Positions 24,749 to 37,600 of a stretch of 64,000 nucleotides of DNA are shown here, piece by piece. The position numbers and the translations under genes are program-made. The stretch's first letter is position 1, and every line of letters starts with the position of its first letter. This DNA comes from Strigamia acuminata (Eukaryota > Arthropoda > Chilopoda > Geophilomorpha > Linotaeniidae). Under the pieces are notes generated by a model. That model saw only the letters and a list, made by a program, of their open reading frames with translations. It was not told the DNA's origin and ran no database searches. The stretch lies in contig OX442316.1 of NCBI GenBank assembly GCA_949358305.1, positions 6,572,001-6,636,000 on the forward strand, read 5' to 3'.

Positions 24749-27700
24749 TTATGGTTCGAGTTGACGCTGACGTTGGCGTTCTCTTTTCTTCAGTTCTTTT
24801 TCTTTAACACATTCTTTGTAAGCACGACTGGAATTCCATTGGCAGTATCCAGTATGTTGACGCATGCAAATTGAGTAATGTCCTTGGCAATCACCATCCT
24901 TGTCCATTGCCGTACTCCAGGCACATGTGTTGGCATTAACGTTGCATTGTGGACAGAAGGCAACCTGTAAAATACATTTTAAAAATAAAATTACCTTTTT
25001 GTTTTGCAATGGAACGTTGCTGTCATAAATGGCTTTAAAACAAACAAAGTACAAAACAGGTAAGTTGTCACCAGTAGTGTGAATTTATTTGAAACTACAA
25101 ACACCAAAGTGTAAACAATGGAATTCCAAAACCTTGGTCGAATGAGTACACCATTACGATTTAAAAAATGATTATAATTGGAAAATCACACATTAAAGTC
25201 AAACACACAATATATTAAACCAATTTTAGCAATTTTGCGGTTGCAACATGAACAAACCGGATGTGTGTGACCACTGACAATGGTCGAAAGATCGAAAGGC
25301 TTTTGGTGACAACTTAATTGTTTGTACTTTATTTCCTTTAGCGCTATTTATGTCATCGAATGGGAGATTTCTTAATTTAACACTGCATATCCAACTCTAA
25401 ATTTCTAATTTTTAATTGAATTATTTGGTTTTTTTATCAACAGGAATTATTCAACAACAATGAGGCAAATGTTGGAATTACTGGATCTTTGGAGTTTTGT
25501 ATGCATCTTTTTGGTAAGTCTATTGAGATTCTTTTCCTTATTCTAAGTGTGAAAAAAAGGGATTTCACACATGCTGAGTCTGGCTTCTTTAAGTAACCAT
25601 ATACTGTTATTGCTGTAGATTGGAATGGGTGGTTATAAAACTGATGATGACCAGTTGACCACCAAGGTCGAAAAATTACATTTTAATCAAATTACACTTT
25701 TTTTTATCTGTGTTTACAACCTATAAACCCACTCAGCAAAAACATGGAAAATTATTGTTATTAATTATTAGAAATATGTCTTATTTATCTTATCAATGGA
25801 TTCATTCAAGCCCTTTAATTGTAGACTTAGCCCTGTCTAGACATTTAAGGTGTGCTAGAGCAAGTTTCCAAAGTACATATTTGCTTTTAAATGTTCTTTA
25901 AGGTATGCAGTTTGGGCACATTAACTTTTTTTATGTTCAACTGATGCCAATTTCTGAGTGGCAAACTCTGACTTCTCTTGATGGTGACAAATAAAAAGTT
26001 TGTTCTCAAGGGTAAAAGGTCAATACATTGACATTTAAAAATATTCATTATGAATCACTTTGCTTATAATAGATAAACATTATTTGACAATATCAAGTTG
26101 CATGTGGGATGGAAAATTTTAGAGAAGAAAAAAAAATGATATACAGTACCTTGCATTCGCATCCGAGTTTGTAAAGGAGTTTAAATCCTTTTCTTTGTTT
26201 GGGGGTGAGTTTTGACCATTCTTGATTGTAATCACATGAAGAGATGAAAGCCTTGCCACCATCTACTCTTCCTGTGATGATATATTTAGTATTTGGTTTC
26301 AAGTTTACGCCACACACTCCGTCGTCTCTTGGTGACCAAATTTGTCCATTTTTGAGAATAAAGTTCACCTTTTCGTTTGCCTGTACATGGAAAAATGTGG
26401 GAATTGTTATTGAATTTACGGTAAGAACTTCGATTATCCGAACGTCGATTATCCGAACGTCGATTATCCGAACGTCAGTTAAGTGAACAACCGGTTATCC
26501 GAACAGCAGTCGAAGTTCTACTGCTTTTTTTAAGTGAAAATGTAGATAAAACAATGCTCTTTCAAGCTAATTTCTTTTTTTTTCAACAAAGTTTATTCAT
26601 TATTGTGCAACAGCACTTTGTTGTGGCATTTTCAGTTTAAGGTGGTCGTGATTCCAAACTTTTTGCCAGGGGTTGTAGCGTATGCGCATAAACCTAATGT
26701 CAGATTATGCGAACAACTCGGTTTTATGAACACCTGTGCCTCTAAATTAGTTTGGACAATTGGCGTTCTACTGTAATTTCTTGATGGATTATTGTTGTAT
26801 GAGCTTACTTTGAATGCTTTTTTAATCTTGACTTCAATCATCCGGTGAGTTTCTTGAGGGTGGTTTACAATTGTACTGTTGTTGACCTTTACGAGCAATA
26901 CTGTAAAAAGAAAAGCGGGTTGAATGGATTTCCTCAGGTATGGGTGTGGGAATTCAAAGAAATGATTATGAGTGTCTTTTTACACCTGACATTAATAATT
27001 CATTTTCCTTTGATCATGCTGGAAGTTGAAGGTCAACTAAACGTTTCCTTTTTCAACTGTGTAGGTTTAGGACACACCCTTGATAAGAATGTGTAAGAAA
27101 CAACTAAACGTTTCCTTTTTCCCTGTTCGAGTGTGTCATGGTTTTTATTTTTTTTTTACACAATCTCTTTTTACAGGTACTGTACTGGTAAAAAAAATAG
27201 GTATGTAATTTCAACCCGAGTATGAAACTTATTAAGTATGCTTTGCACGTGTCAGGTAGAATTTTAAAAATATAAGTGGAAGCAGGGATAGAAAACAGGT
27301 GTGGGTTTATCGATCCATGTTGTAATTTTTCACTATACTGCGAAAATACTGGATGTTTTATAGTTTTGATTTTGGGAATGAGGTATTTTCATGTGGAAAC
27401 ACGTGTCAAAAGTGAAAAAATAATTCTAAAAAAATGAAAAAATAATAAGTAAAAAGCTAAAACATCATAGAGGACGGTTAATAGACCTATAATCAAACTG
27501 ACAAATCCCTGTCTGCCTGCGCACACAAACAAAACGAATACATGATTTTTAGAAATAATAACAGGTAATGGCACTATTCACTCGTGGGCAAGAAACAAAA
27601 AATGGAATTTAACGTTTGAATTTGGCATCAAGATACTGGGTTTTGGATGAATTTTGGATTACTGTAGAACCTCGATTATTAGAACACCGCTTACATGTTA

Positions 27701-28231
27701 TCCGAACAGCAGAAAGCGATTTTTGATCGATTTTTTATCGATTTTTATCCGTATTTTGATCGATTTTTAATGTTTTTTGATGATTTTTAATTGATTTTTA
27801 ATTGATTTTTGATGTTTTTTGACGATTTTCACTGATTTTTAATTGATTTTTGATGTTTTTTGACGGTTTTTATCCGTTTTTAATGCTCTTTAACTATATT
27901 TTAATGACTTTTTATTTTTATATGCAGTACAGTATGTGTATAAACCTAATGTTTGATTATCCGAACAATTCGGTTTTATGAACACCCATGTACCCAATTA
28001 GTTCGGATAATCGAGGCTCTACTGTAAATGTGAATGGGTTTAGGTTGTTCCTCTTCAACGGAGGTCACTGTCACAGGAAATATGTTCAAATAAGGAAATT
28101 GGTGTTAAATGAAATGTCCTACCGTAGTCTGAATTGCAGTAGTGTGCTTGTGGATGGGCTGGGAAACACGTACACGTGTCTCCTACGGCACAAAGTGCCA
28201 TTACCAGCGTGAATGCGAGAGGAACAAACAT
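24749..28231 (-). CDS. Timp: Tissue inhibitor of metalloproteinases (TIMP)
   Basis: Secreted inhibitor of matrix metalloproteinases. Exons in transcript order: 28123-28231, 26809-26900, 26150-26380 and 24749-24964; total 215 residues. A signal peptide of about 19 residues (MFVPLAFTLVMALCAVGDT) precedes the hallmark CTCFPAHPQAHYCNSD. In the family the first Cys chelates the metalloprotease zinc through its free amino group. The N-domain continues with DDGVCGVNLKPNTKYIITGR and SSCDYNQEW and ends GCECK. The C-domain exon has CPQCNVN, CAWSTA and CQW. The tail after the last Cys is unusually basic (KEKELKKRERQRQRQ). A 5' UTR acceptor lies at about 28248 and a probable leader exon ends at 28923. 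Introns 1 and 2 each carry a related MITE. No synapsin exon is visible around it, unlike flies and vertebrates. Confidence 0.95.
26419..26773. mobile_element. Pogo/Tigger-like MITE in TIMP intron 2
   Basis: About 355 bases bounded by TA on both sides. The right end is the complement of CAGTAGAAC, and the left end reads CGGTAAGAACTTCGATTATC. The left part contains a short tandem array of ATTATCCGAACGTCG units. Its right 80 bases closely match the right end of the element at 27662-28024. End sequences of the CAGTAGAAC...ATTATCCGAAC type are typical of pogo/Tigger-like elements. Confidence 0.7.
27662..28024. mobile_element. Pogo/Tigger-like MITE in TIMP intron 1
   Basis: 363 bases flanked by TA. 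The left end CTGTAGAACCTCGATTATTA mirrors the complement of the right end, CAGTAGAGCCTCGATTATCC. The middle (about 27718-27905) is a degenerate array of GATTTTT-type units with no coding potential. It shares its right end with the MITE in intron 2, so the two belong to one family. Confidence 0.8.
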
Positions 28232-29012
28232 GATGCAATGATGATCCTGCAAATTTGGATAAATAAATAAACGCATTAATGGTTTTAAAGCTTGCACTTT
28301 GAGACGTTGGCTCATTGATAGATAGGAATAATCTTGAGTCATTAAATTACGTCGCGTTTGCTACTGTTTGCTTTATTGATAAGAGACGTTTTGGCTGTTC
28401 TTATTGGGTTATACTTTCGACTTTCCTTTAATATTTTAAATTGGGGACTTGAAAATGGTTTCAAACATTTATGGCGATTGAATGACAGTTTCAGGTGAGC
28501 TGTCATTCAAATTTCAAATAATCATGGCATCAGTTTTAAAGTATGCATGGCAAAAGTTGTGCTCTCGATTTGACCACACATGCTAAACACATGATGAATC
28601 TAATAATAAATTTAACAGCAATTAAGGAATGGTCGAGGAATCCTCGAGGGAGGGATAAAATTCGGAAAATTTACTCGGAAATCTGCAAAGTTTTGAGTAA
28701 ATAGTTCAGTGGCAAGGTCATCCATGTGGCATGAATGGAATGCGATGCGTGAAATATCGTTAAGGGGCAGAAGGATCAAGATGGGAGCGTGGGACTTAGA
28801 GAAAACCGGATGTACGAGGATCTAGGATGCACCTAAAATAGCCGAAAACATCGAAAGCGATTGGAAATGTTGAGATGCGAAGGGGGAATATGGGGGGAAA
28901 TTGTTTAAAAAATGTAATTTACCTTTGAGAAATTGATGTAGTGATGTTTTGTGACCGAGTTTGGATTTTCTGCTCTGATGAATGTGTCACCTCGTGCACC
29001 ATTGGCCCATGG

Positions 29013-29020
29013 TTTAAATA
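29013..29020 (-). promoter_or_regulatory. TATA-like box for TIMP
   Basis: On the minus strand this reads TATTTAAA. It lies about 30-90 bases upstream of the inferred TIMP leader exon, whose donor (CAAAG|GTAAAT) is at 28922. Placement fits a core promoter but is inferred from sequence alone. Confidence 0.3.
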
Positions 29021-30183
29021 GTGTTTCAGCGAGGGTCGCTTCTTAAGTCCTGGTTATCAGTGACTATACGCGCGTACTTCACTCCCGCACTATTCAGCCG
29101 AAGTCTGTGATGTTGTGAGTGAAATCACGTGACTCAATTTCTCAATCTCCCCTCACACATTGCGTGGGCCGGCTCGTTCATAAAACAACGTCATGCGCAT
29201 AATTGGATCTTATCGCCGCCTTCCACTCCCTTTTCCGTATACTGTTGACATTTCTATTGTATCACGTTTGATATTTCGAATAATGGCAGGAGTCACGTCT
29301 GGGGAAACGCACAGATGCTAAAAATATTTTTTCTTGTAATGGTGTGAGGTGTGACGTGCTTGAAAGGGTTTGGTCGTTTATGATGTCAGTGTTGTCTTAA
29401 ATGGGTTTAAAACGAGGATTAAGGAATTTTGTTGGGATAAATGATTTTTTTTTATGTTTTCGAGGTTATTTTTGGATATTTTGAATATTTTGAATATTTT
29501 GAATATTTTTTAGGAAAAAAAAGGTTGGGAAATGTAAAACATTGATTGAATTTAGTGATAAAGGGTGCCAAAGTTTGTCCCCTTGCAGTGATGCGGGTGC
29601 CACCATCTGGAAACACGAAAACAAGGAAGTTGGCACATCTCCCATCTCTATAATATGGCTATAGCAGTGATTAGAGGCATGTTCAACATCGAACAGATCA
29701 CTGTTCTCGGAGAATGGAGGGGAGAAAAAATTGCATTCATGTCCAACTATCTGCGACGAATGGTAGCTCGGTAACAGTGCACTTACTACTCGTTGAAAAC
29801 AGTTTCAACTTTCTTTTATTTTTTTTTTATGTTTTTTTATTTTTTTTTTCGAATAGCGATTCTATCTATCAAAATAACAGAGAAGAGATAAATTACAATC
29901 TCGGGTTACAGAGATTTATCAAATTTTGATATCTCTTATTACCAATGACTTACCGGAATTAAATTTTATACATTACAATACGGGGAATTTTATTCAGAAA
30001 CAAATAAATCTTGGTGGGGGGTATTGGATTATTCATTAAGTGTTTTCAGAGTGCTTTCTATCTTAAGTGTGGCTGGGTATCTTGAGTGCAGAATTAGTTT
30101 TTATGCATAAATATCATGTTACCTATAGGAGGTCTAGAATATCGGTCCTACACGAATTTTCATGAATACATATTTTTACCGTA

Positions 30184-30453
30184 CCGCCTCGTTTAAACAT
30201 CCGGGTTCATTAAGATGCCGGGGCCGTTTTAGCGCCGGGTAGTCATCGGCGATTTACAGAATTGGCGCCGGGTCCCCAAAAATTGCCGATTTCTTGCGAA
30301 AAAATTGTGATTTTTAATGAAAAATTACCTTTTTTTTGCCAAAAATCGCCGATTTTTCGGTTATTCGTCGGGACCGAATAAACGTCAGGCTTCAAATTGG
30401 CGCCGGGGGTTGGCTCAAAAAATATTAAACGCCCGGGCGTTTAAACGAGGCGG
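30184..30453. mobile_element. MITE with CCGCCTCGTTTAAAC terminal repeats
   Basis: 270 bases with perfect 15-base inverted ends (CCGCCTCGTTTAAAC and its complement), flanked by TA on each side. The GC-richer interior contains repeated GGCGCCGGG and TCGCCGATTT motifs and no open frame. This is a different family from the TIMP-intron elements. Confidence 0.85.
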
Positions 30454-31651
30454 TATGGTATACATATTGAGAAGCTGGAGCAAGAAATAAATAAAATTGA
30501 TTGCGACGTAAATATTGAGCAAGATATCTGTGGTCAATCATCGCTAATTAACATTGACAGTTTGCTGCTGTTGTAATGGCGAGAGGCTTAGGTTGGGCTT
30601 ATTTGGTGTTGGTGTTTACTTTAAAAAATATGGATCGGGTTAGGTTTGTTGGGGGGTTAAGGGAGACTAGCGAGAATCCGCGTTGGACTCATATTTTAAA
30701 CATAGTCTGAGCTATTTTCAATTTTTCTTTGGGATTTATTTTTTTTTGTGTAGAAAATCCGAATGTCATTCCAAATTATTCATGTTTGAAGTTGTATTTT
30801 TTTTTTACTCGAAGAAAATCACAGTAGCACTGTTGTAGTCATGTCTAGAAACACGAGAATGAAATTATTTTTTGAATTGGTTTGAAAGTAACCCTCGAGA
30901 GAGCAAATCAAACCCTAAACTGGAAAATGCAACCGTTACTTGGCAACATCTAATAAGAGTAAGTGGAAATCTGTTGAGTTTTCCGAAACGTGATACCATC
31001 TAGTGGCGATCGAATGAAGCAGCAACAAAAAAGAAAATTTATCGCGTGATAATTTTTCTTATTTTTCTAAATTTTTCTAAATTTTTCTAAATTTCCGTGA
31101 TATTTATTGCTCATCCTTTGAAGAAATGAAAGAGTTAATGGAATTTTGACACGTGTAATTAATTTTGGTCGGAGGACGTAAAGAAATTGCAATTCAATTC
31201 AATTTTGTTGAGGACGAAGACGTTGGGTCATTGGCTCGTTGATATCTCCGGGGACACGCCATTGAAGAATGCGAGGTCCAGGTTCAATTACAGTTGTGTG
31301 CGAGCTACAAATACTCGTTCCGGCTGCTCGCACAGTATTTCACAGGGAGACTCAAACCGCAGGGCAGGACAAAACTGATTGCGCTCAAATTGAAATTTAC
31401 AAGTATGAAAACCGGGTTAGGATTTATTGATATCAAAAAGAAAGAAAAAGAAAGAAACAAAAAAACACTGCAAACCTAACAACAGTTAATTCATGGTCGG
31501 GTTTACAACAGGTGTTAAAGATGATCGATTGATTGAAAAGAAAAATTTTATTACAGGTTAGAAACATCTATGAATAAGCTGATAGAAAAGAAAATGCATT
31601 TTAACAATCTCTGTTAACAAACTGCTACATCTGGCACTCTGAGTGTGAATG

Positions 31652-34600
31652 TTAGATAAGATCTTGCAGTTCGACTTGATCTTCGATCTCTTGTTCAATC
31701 ATGGTGTCATTAGCATCATTAGTGGCATTGATATTAACATTGGTCTGATTGCTGGGCGCGCCTTTAATGCGATTGTGAGTGTGAACTCTGAATCTGACGT
31801 CTTCCTGTCGCTCTATTGTCGCGAGATGACAACATTTGTGAAAAATGGCACTTTGTCCTTGGACACAGCGTTCGAATGTCTTCATGAGATGATGACCATA
31901 GTTGGGAGACCGGTAACGACCGTAAAAGCCCAATTTTCGGTTATGCGCACGGTTGCGATTGCGCATAACGATGCGTGCTGCGTAGTAATCGACAAAGCAG
32001 TGGAAACCTTTATCACCAGCCATTTCGCCCAACATACAACAAGACAGGTGACGTCGATTCGAACCAGCTGAAGTGCCACCTTGGAAGTGTTTGAAAACAA
32101 TTTTTTGTTAGAAAACTATAAAAGTCAAGTGTTAATCTTGTTTTCTCGGGTTACCGTAAATGCTCTACACACAGAACCTGTATACATCGGTTTGCTCAAT
32201 TTTGGTAAGGGGCCGTCCATAAATTACGTAACGTTTCAAATTTTGTTGTTCCATGTAAAAAAAAAATTTTAAATTTTAAATAATCAAAATATAATCATTT
32301 TTTTTATGATTTTTGGAAAATTTGGGGGGGATTTCTCTTTTGTTACGTAATTAGGGGGTCTAAAAATCCCAAATTTTGCGAATTGAAATGAGAACATTTA
32401 CGGTATATTTTGTCGATGTTTTTGTTATTAATAACAGTTGGAATTTAAAGAATTTAAATAAAATGTAGCCGCTGTTTTATTTGAAAATATTATTTTAAGT
32501 TTGTGGAAACATACTTGATTCTATGCTTCTGTGCTTGAATCTGTGTTCGTTTCTTCCACCGTCGCCTTCGAGTTCCGGTCTTTTATGTGCAAGTGTGTTG
32601 AGGTAGTCTGAAATGCATAAAAAAAGATCTCCGTAATTTGATTTGAGTTGAAAGTTGCAAATTTAAGAGAGAGAGAGAGAGAATCTCGTTGGAAAAAAAA
32701 TATTTTTAGAATTTAATTTCCTTTCCTTTATTGCGCATCAAATAATCAACACAGTACAACATTTTCCTCCTCCCATCTGCTGCCATCGGAATATGAAATC
32801 CAATTTAAATTCAAAGCTCATCATGACAAAAATTAAGAGTTTAAACAAAAGATGAACACGGAGGAGGGGGAAGGGGAAATCAATTATATTTCTCCTTTAT
32901 AAAGTCGACAAATTTTTATGACAACCTCAAGCTATTTGGGTTTTCAATTACAAATCGCAAATAAAAATGGCACTTGAACTTTTCGAATGGGTCCCATTGC
33001 AGTTATCAAATGAGGTGAACTTTTCCCCTCTGATAAAACTTTTTTTTTTTCCTATTATAAATTGATATTGAACTCCCCTTTGGACTCTCTCCAAAGCACT
33101 TGCGCAAAGAAAAGGTCCTTTGCTTCTTCATCTTTGAAGTGAAGGAAGAATTCTGCACTTTCCAACTCATTACTTTCTTCTGGTTCTTCCAAGATAACGA
33201 ACCCGATGGCCGCACATTCGCGGAAGGAAACGAAATCCTTATCGTCGACTTCAATTAATGAGGATGAAAAGTACACTAGCATCTCTATCAAAATCCTCCA
33301 TCTACCGCATAAATTACGACGCTTGCGACAATACTCGTACATCAATTTCTTCTGGAAAACTCTCCGACAAATGGCTGTCAGTTAGGCTTAGTGTAGTGCG
33401 CATTGGCGATTACTTCTTTCCAGGAGGATCATTTATAAATTTGATGTTGAACTACATGTTTCTCGGCACTGGGTAGAGGGGGAAACAGGCGCAACGGAAG
33501 TGACGTCATCAAATCAATCTAATGTAATCTTGAGCTTGTTGGTGGTTCACTACTCGAATAATCGTCGTCATCCCTGTTTATATGACAGTTGCGCACACAC
33601 GTAATAAAGTTAAAAGTTAAAAACCGATTCTGTAATCAAGTTTTTGAAATCGGATTTTGGTAATTTGGAATTGAACGCGCATAGTGACAGTTGACGTAGT
33701 TCTACGTTCTAGGTTGTGGCACAGTTGGTGTGCGCAGAAGGTTAGGGAATATGACACTGCCATCAATTGCACAGGCGAATCCACAAATTTACACTCAACG
33801 AACAATAAATCTGTTAATTTTCCTGTGTTTTTACTCCACTTGTAGGCTCTTTGTTTGTTGTAAATTATGATATTGTGGAGAAGGAAGCTGAAAATTTGTA
33901 ATGATCCATAAGACTGTGGTGCATAAGGTGTAGGATTTTCAGTGGCCACAAGGCGCGTGATTCACACGGAACACAACGACAAGAAGAAATTGAATGGACT
34001 AAGAGGCTCGTTCAATTTCTATCAGAGCGTCTTTCTTTCTTCCATTGGCGTGTACATAAAAGAATGGGGATAGAAGCGAGAAGTATAGCGCGTGGAATCG
34101 TTTTGTTGGATGCGCATGCCACAACTTGTGCCAAGAAGCTTTTGGTCTATATGTGAATTCATCACGACGACCTCCAAGCCGAAACACAGATGGCATTTCG
34201 GGAGAGTAATTCCCCCTAAACTTACCGTGCGAAACGTGGAAATAAATCAGTTTGGGGCGAGAGCAGAGGATGACAGTGGCAGATGCTGTACCTTCATATT
34301 TACAGCATTATCCATTTATCATTTTCAGGGTAACTTAATAAAGTGTTATTACTGGATAGGGAGGGAATGATGGAAACAAAATCAAGTCGATGTAAATTCT
34401 ACTCGTATATCCTATTTTTGCGCGGATTTATTTTCCTTTCTTTTCTTCCTCGTCTGCGTGACTCGTCTCTTAAAGCACAACTTAACCGCATCTGGCGAAT
34501 AAAGAGAATCTGATTTCAACTTTTCCATCAGTCGTTTGTAATCTGTGAGTATGTTTGCTGGGATTAATGTGAAGTTTTAAAATGATGAAATTATAGCGCA

Positions 34601-37600
34601 GTAAGTTCATTTTTGGGCAAATTTCTTCGTGCTAATCCCACTTTGGACTTGACAAATATAAATGACAAGCCGCGAATGAGATTTCCTACAACATTAGCGA
34701 ACATAATGCGCCTAAGCAACTCTAAATTTCAGCTCTCTGGAGGACGGAATGAAGCCGGCATGAATTAGTAATCGCTCTGTGAGGATTCGGCTCTGAACCC
34801 GAATCTCAAGTGAGACATCATCTCTGCGGCCATTGTGCCACGTGATTAATGGAGTGGTCGTGGGTCAGGGGGACAAATTCAATGTGGTGAAACAAATAAC
34901 GTCGTAAACGGCTTCTACAATGCAATTCCGAGTGATTTATGCTTGCATTTTTGGACGTTTGCGCTGCGCTTTAACTATCGCTGCGCCATTTTATTTAACT
35001 CGTGTATTCTGTGGGAAATAAAGTCAATTTAATGCAGGTTTACAATGGATAGATTCGATCATTAACATTCGCTACGTGCGCTGCAAGTTTCATACATATT
35101 TGCGTTTGTTATTGTAACTGACTTACTGCACTGGACCAGCCTTTTACCAATATTGTGTTGCAGTTGTTTGTAAACAAATATTGCAGAAAACCATCAGCGC
35201 AGGGTATAAGGACGCTTTATAGTCTTTGGGGAGTTTTTCTCATAATGTTATGTGTGTAAACTACTTTCATCGCTTTTTTCCTTGTTTTCTTTCGGCGCTC
35301 TTTAAATTCACTGGTTTTTGGGTTCCGTAATCAAAGTTGAGCGTTTTAAAGTGAATTTAAGATGGAATTGGGAAAATTGAGATTGTGTTATTGTTTTTTT
35401 CTTGAAAGGGAAGATTAGAAATCTTTTTTTTTTTTGGTTTACAACCGAAAATGAAGAGCTGTTTTTCTCATTATTTTTTCTTCTTTTTTTTTTTTTTCGA
35501 AATCTTTTGTTTTTCTTTACTTTTTTTTAATATTGGTTCTTTATTTTTGATCAAACAGAAAAAGAAAAAAGAAATTGTCATTGCAAGCGGACAAAAGATG
35601 TGATGAAAAAAACAGACCGAAAGGAAAGAAAAAAAATTATCCGAGTCAAAGAGTGGTGATGCTGGCATCTTCTTTGCAATGACATGAAAAAAGGATGGGA
35701 TAAAAAGCTACAAAAAAACGGGAAAAAATGTTATCGATCACGAGGTGCGTGCACATGTGATATTTGGCTTACACTTGGAAATCAAATAATGGAAGCCTGG
35801 TACTGACATTTTCTTTTGTGGGTTTGACCAGATTCAAATCCGCGATTGAAAATGAATGAAGTAAAAATAAAAAATTATAAAAAAATAAAAAAAAAGTTTA
35901 TTTTTTACTTTAATCCGTGAAAAATGAAATAAACCCGCACGAGAAAGTGCGAACGAAATATTCAATTTAGTGGAGACTTCTTTTCTTGCTTACTACAGCA
36001 ATCCCATCAATAAACCAAAAGCTAATACGATTAAGTTTGAGCCAATTAAATTTAGCATGACCTTTGAGACCTCGATCGCAATATCAAATGTTTGGCACGC
36101 GTTTATCAAGCAGGAAAACTCATTGCACGCTCATATAATCTCGGTGCTTTTCCAACTGGCACTGGATGGGATGGATAGGTCGAACGAGGCTTCATCATCA
36201 TTAATGAAGCATTGAAGGAAAAGCACTACCGCAGCCAAATGCAATTCTAGTTCATCCTTATTACTTGTGCACTGAGTAGCAGCACGCTAATTAAATAAAA
36301 ATGCGCGTATTGTAGGGCAGACTACATTTCCTTGATTGGATTTTAATTGCATTTCCAATTTTTAAAATTTGGAAATTATTATCCATCTTTCTATTGAATT
36401 ATCGCTGAAACTTGGGTGTAATAAAGGTTGATGCGAACTCGACCACAGAGGATTTAAAATGTAAAATATTTTTAATCCTCAACACATCCAAAATCAATCT
36501 TGTGGGGTTAATAGGAAAAGTAATGGTTTAATCAAAGGGTTGCCAGCTGTCATACATCAGTTGATAGGTGGTTGCTATGACAACAATGATATAAAATTGA
36601 GTGGTAGATACCTAGCAAAAGCTCGGGGGGTTCAAACTACCCTGCAGTGCAATTTAAGGCTTTGTACAAAGTGATTAAAGAGACAAGTGTAGAATAAAAA
36701 CATGAAGATTAAAAGATGTGGTAAACAACGTTGAAAAAAATCAGGGGAGGAAGCAAGCAAATGATGTCGTAAACAAAATAATCTGCATTTTGAAATGTTG
36801 TTGAAATATTTTCATTTGGCCGGGGGGAAGAAAATATGATTCGCTAGTCGTCGAGAACGATTTTTCTCAACTCTAATTGCGGTTTCGGGGCGTATTTGTA
36901 GCTCTTCAACTGGTGGTATGGAATTCTTTGACAGGTATTGATGCAGAAGGGTTTTTTTTGCTTTGGTTGCAGCGAGCTAAGGATGACATGTGCCACTAAA
37001 AAGTTTGACTTAATTTGGAAGCCGGTCGAAAAGATGAATTCTGTCAAAAGGATCCCTGCACTCGGTAAGCATTTCAGCCGAAAAGATTCATGTCAGAAGG
37101 AATCCATCATCGCTCGAGAGACGTAAAGGATTCCACACATTTGTGATGAAAATGCCTGTCTAAGCAGGGCTCGAAACAGAAAATTTCATCACAAACCGGA
37201 ACGTCACTTTGTGAGTGTTCGGACGGACGCCATTTGGTCAGGTGCTGGACGCAACACACGATAAGAATTACCATGAAATACACAAGAGACACAAGTTTAG
37301 TTTTGGTTATGGCTTTATTGATGTCTAGGGGTATCTTGGGTGTCTCACAGTGCATTTCCCAATGCGATGGCTGATGGCAGCCATCTGCCATCCCTAACCA
37401 GACCGTGTGGCACGGTGGCCATTGGCCGCATGACACGCAGGTGGTGATTTTCAAGCTGTTGGGATCATTAGTTATTTCTGATGCACTGTTGTTGCCGAAA
37501 TCGGGTACGATCTGCTGGACTGGATTCCTTTTATAGATTTTAGGCATCAGGTGGCAGTTTCCTCCTTAGTTTGTAAATTTAGCAAATATAAAGCTATTTA

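Larger units (their letters stand above)
28232..31651. other. TIMP upstream region and intergenic DNA
   Basis: This contains the likely TIMP leader exon (downstream end at 28923) and promoter, a MITE at 30184-30453, and otherwise AT-rich DNA. No protein-coding exon is supported. In particular, nothing resembling synapsin was seen. Confidence 0.45.

Noticed and set aside
32050-32070. Possible tRNA B-box (GGTTCGAATC) on the minus strand
   Set aside because: It lies within the cysteine exon, with no A-box or cloverleaf around it.
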